This document shows, piece after piece, positions 57,652 to 64,000 of a DNA stretch of 64,000 nucleotides (positions are counted from its first letter, which is position 1; each line of letters begins with the position of its first letter). Origin of the DNA: Paratrimastix pyriformis (taxonomy: Eukaryota > Preaxostyla > Paratrimastigidae); NCBI GenBank assembly GCA_027972325.1, contig JAPMOS010000002.1, positions 1,090,001-1,154,000 of the forward strand, in the 5' to 3' direction. The notes under the pieces are model-generated. The model made no database searches, was not told the DNA's origin, and was given only the letters and a program-made list of their open reading frames with translations. Position numbers and translations under genes: made by a program.

Positions 57652-58246
57652 ATGCGCCCTGAAGAGTTTCCACACGTTGTTGCTTCTCATATGGTCAAAT
57701 CCATCGAGTCTGTCTGCCGTTACACCAATTGCTTCACATCTTTGCAGTTTGAATCATCACCAAACCCTTTTCGCGGGGCGTATGAGCGAATGGATGGTTG
57801 AAACTGCTTTCATGACGGCCCGCAATGCACTCGCCTGCCATCCCGGAAACCTCGTTTGCAAACGTGTTCACAAGCTGGACTTCCGCAAGCCCGTTCCTGC
57901 CGGGGAAACGTTTGTTCTTGAGGGTCGCGTGGCGCACGTTGGCAGAACAAGCATCAGCGTGTACATTGAGGGATACATTCTCGTTCCCCAGTCTGCTCCG
58001 GTCGTCACTGCCGATGGGTTCGTTTCTTTTGTGCACGTCACTGAAGGCACCGATAACATCCGGCCGCTTCCTCATGGCGTGAATGCTGAGGCTCCACAGG
58101 ATCCAAAGGTCTTTACTTTACTCTCGTTGTCATTGCTTGACATAATTCTCTTCTCATTCCAGGCCATTGAACTGTGGCAGTATATTGAACAAGAGCGTGG
58201 TGGCGAGCGTCCTCAACAACCCGCTGCTCCCTCAGTTGCCCGGTAA
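57652..58246 (+). CDS. Hotdog-fold acyl-CoA thioesterase-like protein
   Basis: Acyl-CoA hydrolase of the hotdog superfamily. Three exons (57652-57707, 57748-58108, 58163-58246) sum to 501 bases and 166 residues. The N-terminus MRPEEFPHVVASHMVKSI joins to DLNHHQTLFAGRMSEWMVET, which carries the N...(G)xLFAG motif of the hotdog central helix where the catalytic Asp/Asn region lies. It continues VHKLDFRKPVPAGETFVLEG, VAHVGRTSISVYIEGYI and FVSFVHVTEG, the beta-sheet half. The C-terminal helix (AIELWQYIEQERGGERPQQP) is short. Donors GTCTG and GTCTT. One hotdog domain per chain implies at least a dimer. No organelle signal is obvious. Substrate length not predictable. Confidence 0.85.
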
Positions 58247-58319
58247 TTTTCTCGGTAACCTGTTTTTGTTATCGACCAATTTTTTCCCAATTTCCAATTT
58301 GAAATGATGCGTGCGTTCG

Positions 58320-59573
58320 ATGTTTGAAGCCGCCGGAATGACACTGGACACGGGGCAGGACCCTCTAACACCCTTGAATCACATGAGGTTATGCTCCTTT
58401 CTCGGGACCCACTTGCCATTTCAGACATACAACGGCACAATGTTCGACTACCTCCAGACAACTGAGGGCAATAATGAGTTATTTCTCTTTTTCTCTCGAT
58501 TTTCTGTCAATTCGCACCTTTCGCAAAGCCGGTTTGTGTCGTTCATGCGAGAGTGGAGCGATCTATACGACCATCGAATTGTTTCAATTTTTTGTTTATT
58601 TGGTCCGCCTTTGGGAGCATCTCGCAACCCTAAGACTCGATGATGTTAGTGCTCCCAGACCGATTTTTGATGTCCTTTTCCGAGTTCAGCATCATCGTTT
58701 ATTTCTATACTGCATTTGAATGCCAGCAGATCCACACTTTTTTGTCTGTTCCCTTCTCTTCGCCCGCTCCTCACAGCCTCTCCGGCAGTTCTCACCATGG
58801 AACCCACCTTTTCCGGATCTTTTCGGAGCGCTCTTTGCCATACCCGCCACTCTATGGGCCCCCAGTCCAATACCCATCGCAGCCGCCTCCCCCTCAACCA
58901 CCTCCCTCGCCCAGCGTTCGCGAGCCCACAGTGAGCAGCAATCTATCCACACTCACCACGTCACACTCTGTCTCCCTGTTGGAAATCAAGCGCTTATTGG
59001 CTCTGTTCGACCTCGACTTCCTCGATGTCGACGCGGCCCTCTCCCGTCAGCTCGAAGCGCTTTCCCTGCCCCCGCCCTCCTCCTCTATTCTCCCTGCACT
59101 GGCCACCGGCCGCAGCGGGACCGAGACACAGGGCGACTCGGCCCGTGCGCTCACCACTCACGGCAGTGTTGGACCTGACATGGCGACCAGCATTCCAAGT
59201 CCCTCTGTCCGCCCTCCCCCCACGGTCGCCAACCCGGAGGACCCGGCGCAGGTCCGGCTGAATCGATGCCAGTTCGAGGCGCTCCTCGTGGCCGTGCTGA
59301 GCTCCTTCTACCCTGCGCCCACAGTGGCTCCGCCCATCCCGTTCACACCCGCCCCATCGGCCCCGCCGACCCCTCCCGACGCCATCCCTCTTTCGATCCA
59401 ACCGGCGACCCCCGCACCCCCCAACTGCCCGTCACCACCCCCCGGCAACAGTCCGATACGACCCCTTGCTGTGGAAAGGGCCCACGGAAGAGCCTTCGCT
59501 ACCAGCAGGCCGGATCCGCGCCACCCCACAAATGTTGCACGCTGTTGTGACAATATTGCTGAAAATCTATGAT
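58320..59573 (+). CDS. Unrecognised Pro-rich protein
   Basis: I do not recognise this gene and its exon joins are uncertain. A first segment from ATG 58320 reads MFEAAGMTLDTGQDPLTPLN and LCSFLGTHLPFQTYNGTMFD. A second likely exon near 58600-58680 reads LREHLATLRLDDVSAPRPI-like sequence, followed by Pro-rich linkers. The best protein-like block is LLEIKRLLALFDLDFLDVDA then LSRQLEALSLPPPSS, and later LNRCQFEALLVAVLSSFYPA. The open frame ends at 59572. An alternative frame for the last 120 bases (LHAVVTILLKIYDL) is also plausible. It could be two genes. Confidence 0.35.
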
Positions 59574-59701
59574 CTCTGTGAGATCGGACACTCGCGGGAT
59601 GGCGGACGAGAAGAGAGAGAAAAAAAAATCGGTTCGCCAAATGGAGAAGAAAGAAATAATGTTGAGAAGAAGAAAAGGCAAAGGTCTCGAAAAGGGCACG
59701 A

Positions 59702-60107
59702 TTAAACAGAGGAAGCAGCCTCAGATTTGGCAGCAGCCTCTGCAGCCGCCAATTCTTGTGCAATAGCGGCCTTTTCCTTTGCTTCTTCAGGATCACCACG
59801 GGCGCCCTACAGGAAATTTGTGAATGATGACAGTGGAAATGGAAGGAAAAGACCTTCAAGAAGCAAACCACAATAAAAACCAGAAGAACAACGCAAATAG
59901 TGCCCAAAGGAACCCCAACAGCAAGAGCAATAGTCAGCCCCAACGGAGCTGAAGAAAAGAGGTCCGATCAAGAGAAACGGTGTATCAATACGGACTTGGA
60001 TTGTATGTTCTCTCAGCGGTCGGTTCTTCCGCCTGAACTTGGGAGAACAGGAGGGTAAAGAGGCAAAGAACACCGAGCAGTTTGAGCATTTCTCCCTGGG
60101 GTTGCAT
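59702..60107 (-). CDS. Small single-pass membrane protein with signal peptide
   Basis: Not recognised, but the structure is clear. Three exons (60107-59996, 59948-59854, 59806-59702) sum to 312 bases and 103 residues. The signal peptide MLKLLGVLCLFTLLFSQVQA (preceded by MQPQGE) is followed by a short extracellular part. One strong membrane helix reads LTIALAVGVPLGTICVVLLV then FIVVCFLK. A short cytosolic tail is charged and Ala-rich (EEAKEKAAIAQELAAAEAAA). Donors GTCCG and GTCTT; intron lengths 47 bp. Type I topology is inferred. It is too short to be a receptor in the usual sense; a subunit or adaptor is possible. Confidence 0.7.
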
Positions 60108-60659
60108 GACTCTGCCCCACCAATTTCACTTGCGCCAGAGTGAAGAGGATCATTCGAAATTCCCGTGCTGAACAACCTCACACTGTGATTGGGCGGGAAT
60201 CCATTCGTGTTCGTAGTCGCAGGACAGTTTACAGCTGACTCATTACCTATTTCTCTTGTTCTCCTTGCGCGCTTCTTCTTCGGTGCCTGGGCAGGGTGCG
60301 ACCATAAACCCCTTCCGTTGAGCGAGGGGGCTGCCGGGAGTTGACGCCGGTTAACTTCTCGCTGCTTCTCTTTTGGGCAGTAAGTGGAAGTGCTCTAACA
60401 CAGCTGACCCACAGGAATATATTTTTCTCGAGGAGTCTGAGAGATGCCTGTGGCTATAGAACAGTGCAGATATGTTGGGTGGGAGAGATTCTTCTCTTCA
60501 TCCGAGCCCTGAAGTGTGTGAAGATCGTGGGCCCCTGGCGGGAGAGATGGAACGAAAGCTGAATGTACAGCAGACCGGGCCGACGGTGCAGCTTTCCTGT
60601 TCCAAGTTGCTCACTCGGTTGGCTTAAAAGAGCCGTGGCTGCGTCGAGGAGGGCGAGCG
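60108..60659. other. Spacer, no clear gene
   Basis: About 550 bases between the small membrane protein start and the next plus-strand frame. It likely contains two promoters. A short frame from 60341 with a hydrophobic start (VNFSLLLFWAVSGSALTQ) could be a signal-peptide exon but has no partner I can join. Confidence 0.45.
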
Positions 60660-61007
60660 ATGATTCTCGTAAAGGGGGTTCTGGACGCGTTTTTGGAGAA
60701 TCACGCAACAGGAGAGGTACTTGGGGAAAACTTGTGGTGGGCAGATGGGTCGTCGGATCCTGCGGAGCTGGCGCACCGACGGAGACTACTTGCCAAAAAG
60801 TGGATGTCTTTTGGCAAGATGGGCAGAGCGATTTTGCCTGATGTGGATTCCGACAAGTCAGATAGGTTCCTCAAAGGGAAACAAATTGCGAACGTGAAGC
60901 AAAAAACGAATGGGCTGAGGGAATACAACCAACCATTTTGGGCTGAAGCGCGAACTGCTGTGTTGGAGGATCTTAAATATTGTTGTAAGACTGTATTTCC
61001 GGACTGA
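60660..61007 (+). CDS. Hypothetical 115-residue protein
   Basis: A single open frame from ATG 60660 to TGA 61007, not recognised. It is helical and charged: MILVKGVLDAFLENHATGEV, RRRLLAKKWMSFGKMGRAIL, SDRFLKGKQIANVKQKTNGL and WAEARTAVLEDLKYCCKTVF. The amino-acid mix looks like a real protein, and it ends 73 bases before the RPA12 start. It may have an upstream exon, since the sequence before its ATG is also partly open. Confidence 0.45.
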   Translation: MILVKGVLDAFLENHATGEVLGENLWWADGSSDPAELAHRRRLLAKKWMSFGKMGRAILPDVDSDKSDRFLKGKQIANVKQKTNGLREYNQPFWAEARTAVLEDLKYCCKTVFPD

Positions 61008-61080
61008 AGAAAGGCACAAGAATCCATCCCCAAGGAGAAACCTCGATCGGAGGCCGGAAAGAGCAGAAAACCCAGAGGTG

Positions 61081-61544
61081 ATGACGACCGTCTTTTGTTC
61101 TCGGTGTGGTTCCCTTTTGGACTTTCATCCCACCCTTGTCCACTGTCCTCGTTGCGAGTATGAATGCGGTTATGAGGGTTTGTCCCGTTTTGGGAATGTT
61201 TCCTTTTTCTCAAACGCCCAGGATAGAATTTCACTTTACCGAGGACGTGAAACGAATCCAATTTATCCAGGCCGGGCCAAAACCTGCTGTCAAAGCTGCC
61301 TCTAAACAAAAGGCAATCGTCTGCGGCCGACAGCCTTCCCCACCGATCGTATTCCCTCTCTTTAGATTACCCACACTTGCCCTCAGTGCAAGTATGACCA
61401 GTGTAGCTTCACAACGGCACAGTTGCGTAGTGCTGATGAGGGTTCCACTGTTTTCTACGAATGTCTTCGTTGCGGTTCGTCCGTCCCCCTTTTTATTCGC
61501 TCATTTTCGCCTGGATAGGACACAAATTCTCCGAGAACAACTGA
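61081..61544 (+). CDS. POLR1H: RPA12/POLR1H, RNA polymerase I zinc-ribbon subunit
   Basis: Small subunit of RNA polymerase I that acts like TFIIS in RNA cleavage. Four exons (61081-61181, 61222-61318, 61366-61474, 61519-61544) sum to 333 bases and 110 residues, near the family's usual 115-125. The N-terminal zinc ribbon is MTTVFCSRCGSLLDFHPT with CPRCEYECGYEG. The C-terminal ribbon is ITHTCPQCKYDQCSFTTAQL then RSADEGSTVFYECLRCGHKF. The RSADEG loop carries the acidic residues used in catalysis in TFIIS and RPA12. Donors GTCCC, GTCTG and GTTCG. The C-terminal ribbon is diagnostic; length and the N-ribbon exclude TFIIS and RPB9. Confidence 0.92.
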
Positions 61545-61913
61545 CACCATCCGATTCTCTTTGTTTCCCTATCATTCCTCCTGCCCCCTGGTGCGTCTGC
61601 ACCCCCGCCTCACGCATAAGCATCTCCGCGTTTTTGCGTGCGCTCTTTTCCTACGCTCCTTCGCACGCGCACATTATTTCAGTGCGGGGAACCGGTTGGC
61701 TCCCATTCTCCGCCTCTTCCGAACGAGTTAAAATGATCGGTCGTCACTCTTCTTCCAAAGAGGTGTCAGATGCGGAGGTGCAGGGATGATCTTTTGCGAA
61801 GGGATCGATATCTTTCTCGGAGGTCACAGAGCTGGAGACCTCACTCTTTGGTTTGAGAACAGTTGGGTGTCCCAGGGAGTGATTCTCTTTTTCTCTTTGA
61901 CCTTTTCCCTGTG
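61545..61913. other. Spacer between RPA12 and PINX1
   Basis: About 370 bases, relatively AT-rich. A short frame from about 61733 (MIGRHSSSKEVSDAEVQG) might be a 5' exon of the next gene, but PINX1 has a good start of its own at 61914. No other feature is visible. Confidence 0.5.
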
Positions 61914-63019
61914 ATGGAAAACAATCTTCGAGCGAATCCTCTGCTTGAAACCCAGGGACAGGCTTGGTCGAAGGGTAAGGGTCTTGGATTTCGAATGCTC
62001 CAAAAAATGGGATGGAAAGGTCTGCCCATCACCTCCACAGCCAAGGTTGAAGTTTCCGCTAGAGGGGACTGGCCTCGGAAAGACTCACACTGGTATGACC
62101 ACACATATTTTCGTGCCGGTGAAGCAAGATGCTTTGGGGTTGGGCGCCGCCCAATCCACAACCAACTGGCTGACCCCAGGTCGTCCCTCCCTGTGAAAAA
62201 AGGGCACTCTCTGATTTAGTTGAAATAGCTGCCCAGTTTTCTTCTATTTTGGCCAGTCTTTCATCAAAGTTCGCTGATAATGCCACTCCTCCCCCGCCCG
62301 CTTCGCCTGCCGTGCCCTCCGATCCTGATCATCCCGAGGAGCTCGCATCACCACCTCCATGCTCGGCATCACCCTCCCCGATCCCACCAACGGGATCTCC
62401 CGCTCCGGGAAAGAAAGTGATGGCGCGCATTCGGTCTGCCATTTTTCCCGATCACGTTTGATCACTGTCGGTCCTTAGGCATCACCGTATCGTTAAGGCC
62501 ATGGACACGACTCGTTTCGACGCGAACGATATGGCACATATTTTCGTGACAAACACTCTCCCCACCGATGATGATCGCTTCACCCCTTCCCCTTCCCCTT
62601 CCCCTTCACCGCCCCCGCAACCGGAGCCAGAGGTCGTTGTTCCTTCTCCAGTGGAAGGTCCAGAGGCCTCGATGCCCCCGGTTGGCGAGCAGGCCCCTCG
62701 CAAATCCAAGAAGAAGCGTTCCGCTCCACCCCCTGACGATGACTCGACGGCCCCTTCTCCCAGCCCCAGCCCCAGCCCCAGCCCCAGCCCCAGCCCCAGC
62801 CCCAGCCCCAGCCCCAGCCCCAGCCCGTCGTCTGATACTCCTGTGCATACGCACCGACGCGCTCGACACCAGAAGAGCGAGGAGGAACCAACGCCAGCTG
62901 AGGCAGACCCAGTGGCCGACTGTCAGGTGGTATCTTCAGACCAGCCCGCAACGGAAATCTCTGGAGAAGCCACAAAGAAGAAGAAGAAGCATCACAAGAA
63001 GGATCCCGAACCAGAATAA
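61914..63019 (+). CDS. PINX1: PINX1/PXR1 G-patch nucleolar protein
   Basis: Ribosome-biogenesis and telomerase-regulating G-patch protein that activates the DEAH helicase Prp43/DHX15. Four exons (61914-62019, 62063-62179, 62220-62433, 62479-63019) sum to 978 bases and 325 residues, close to human PINX1 at 328. The N-terminal G-patch reads QAWSKGKGLGFRMLQKMGWK and, across an intron, EGTGLGKTHTGMTTHIFVPV with KQDALGLGAA and NNW-like STTNWLTP. The middle conserved block RIRHHRIVKAMDTTRFDAND then MAHIFVTN matches the yeast PXR1 segment before its Lys-rich tail. The C-terminus is basic (KKKKKHHKKD). Donors GTCTG, GTCGT, GTCTG. A Ser-Pro repeat lies in exon 4. Confidence 0.9.
62755..62830 (+). repeat. 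In-frame CCCAGC hexanucleotide repeat (Ser-Pro)
   Basis: About 12 tandem CCCAGC units in the last PINX1 exon encode alternating Ser-Pro. A shorter CCTTCC-type run near 62585-62610 encodes a few more Ser-Pro pairs. SP dipeptides are potential CDK/MAPK-type phosphosites. Confidence 0.9.
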
Positions 63020-63170
63020 TCGCATCTGGCCGCCTCTACACGCCAAACGCATTTAATTATTCGACCACGCCCTGATTTCCCGAGGTCCAGTTCGCAAACA
63101 CGAGATCGGGAAACTCTTACGGCCAAATAGCCGTTCTCGCCCCTTCGGTTGAATACACCCTACAAATAAA

Positions 63171-64000
63171 ATGAGCCGCGCCCAAAAAGACGTTCTTTGC
63201 CTTTTCGATGTCGACGGCACGCTCACCCCTGCCCGAAAGTCCGCCTCTGATCTTTTTTTGCCCCTGTCAACTCTTCTTAGATCAATCACTCCCGAAATGA
63301 AAAATTTCATGGCTCGTGTGAGTGAGCATGTCGACATTGCCACCGTCGGTGGGAGTGATATGGGGAAGCAGGTTGAACAAATGGGTCCCACACGTCTGTT
63401 TTCTCTTCTCTCGAACTCCTCACACTCTCTGTAGTTCTTCAAGAATACAAATTCTGTTTCAGCGAAAATGGCCTTGTTGGCTATAAGGATGGGATTAAGT
63501 TCCACGAAAACGTCAGTGCGATATGTCCCTTTTACGATCCGCCTCTTTTTCATCCTTCAGTCCCTCAAGGCCCGTATTGGCGAGGAACGGCTTGCCCTCT
63601 TTGTTTCGGAGGCCATGAAGTTGATTAACGAGTTCCAATATCCCGTGAAAACGAGCAACTTTGTGGAAGTGCGCATGGGCATGATCAATGTCGCCCCGAT
63701 CGGGCGCGACTGTACCTACGAACAACGCCTCGAGTTCTTTGAGTATGATAAGGTCTGTGCTACGGACCCTCTCACCCCCAAGACGTATCCTTTCCTCGGC
63801 TTGGACAGATCCACCACGTCCGGGACACCATGATCGCCCGCCTGAAGGCCCAGTTCCCCGAGTTCGCCATGGTGGTCGGGGGCCAGATCAGCTTCGACGT
63901 CTTCCCGCCCGAGTGGAGCAAGGCCTATTGCCTGCAATTCTGCGCGGGCTACCAGACCATCCACTTCTTCGGGGATAAGACGGCACCGGTCTGCTTGCCC
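63171..64000 (+). CDS. PMM: Phosphomannomutase, 3' end outside window
   Basis: HAD-superfamily enzyme converting mannose-6-phosphate to mannose-1-phosphate for GDP-mannose and glycosylation. The start MSRAQKDVLCLFDVDGTLTP carries the DVDGT catalytic loop. Next are SITPEMKNFMARVSEHVDIA and TVGGSDMGKQVEQMG, then a spliced exon with EYKFCFSENGLVGYKDGIKF. Later exons read SLKARIGEERLALFVSEAMK, RMGMINVAPIGRDCTYEQRL (substrate-binding RxGMxNVxPIGR) and EFAMVVGGQISFDVFPPEWS with KAYCL and HFFGDKT, the metal-binding loop. The reading frame is open at base 64000, about 20 residues short of the usual end, depending on splicing. All catalytic segments seen are intact. Confidence 0.94.

Noticed and set aside
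1-64000. tRNA, rRNA or other structured RNA genes
   Set aside because: No cloverleaf A/B-box pairs or rRNA-like stretches were seen by eye; a covariance-model search would be needed to exclude them.

Overview
The window is nuclear DNA from a GC-rich, intron-rich, gene-dense unicellular eukaryote. There is no operon logic. Nearly every gene is broken by short GT-AG introns (the smallest I can fix exactly are 42-56 bp), and the proteins are eukaryote-specific: ESCRT-III, Rab GDI, SUMO E1, TORC2 SIN1, prominin, TRIM/RBR/TRAF-type ligases and PINX1. EFCAB10-like and FOP/CEP43-like proteins suggest a cell with cilia or flagella. I cannot name the species. A free-living protist is my inference; a metamonad such as a trimastigid is only a weak guess.

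Layout. 1-1753 (-) RWD plus RING1 of an RBR ubiquitin ligase, cut by the window edge. 2439-~4.5k (-) a protein with two copies of a beta-rich module. 4656-~7.8k (-) TRIM-like RING/B-box/coiled-coil protein. 8109-9102 (+) CHMP4/Snf7. 9386-9878 (-) EFCAB10-like. 9953-11686 (-) EIPR1. 11685-14172 (+) acidic unknown protein. 14372-20566 (+) prominin-type five-pass membrane protein. 21463-22351 (-) RING protein. 22567-23338 (-) METTL21-type methyltransferase. 23414-25135 (+) SIN1. 25158-28557 (+) macro/PARG-like unknown. 28720-31004 (-) Rab GDI. 31438-36064 (-) plasma-membrane-type Ca2+-ATPase. 36204-38546 (-) FOP/CEP43-like. 38910-39664 (-) ER J protein. 39839-45518 (-) giant proline-rich protein ending in a J domain. 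45584-47277 (+) TBC RabGAP. 47458-48192 (-) CCCH protein. 48220-50131 (-) hAT-transposase-like gene. 50681-52758 (+) RING/TRAF-zinc-finger/SPRY. 52922-56880 (+) UBA2. 57038-57593 (-) C8orf33-like. 57652-58246 (+) hotdog thioesterase. ~58.3-59.57k (+) unknown. 59702-60107 (-) small membrane protein. 60660-61007 (+) unknown. 61081-61544 (+) RPA12. 61914-63019 (+) PINX1/PXR1. 63171-64000 (+) phosphomannomutase, cut by the window edge.

Genes sit tens of bases apart. Many are divergent pairs sharing 58-95 bp. In one case (EIPR1 and its neighbour) the two proposed start codons share a single CATG.

The most striking signal is not one gene. The introns mostly begin with GTCCG or GTCTG rather than the usual GTRAGT. 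Most poly-C tracts and every minisatellite unit I could place in a gene lie inside these introns, often directly after the GTCCG donor. For ten genes in which I fixed all junctions (CHMP4, EFCAB10-like, RING protein, METTL21-type, J protein, C8orf33-like, hotdog, small membrane protein, RPA12, PINX1) and for the 15-exon prominin, the summed exon lengths are exact multiples of three. This supports the splice rule.
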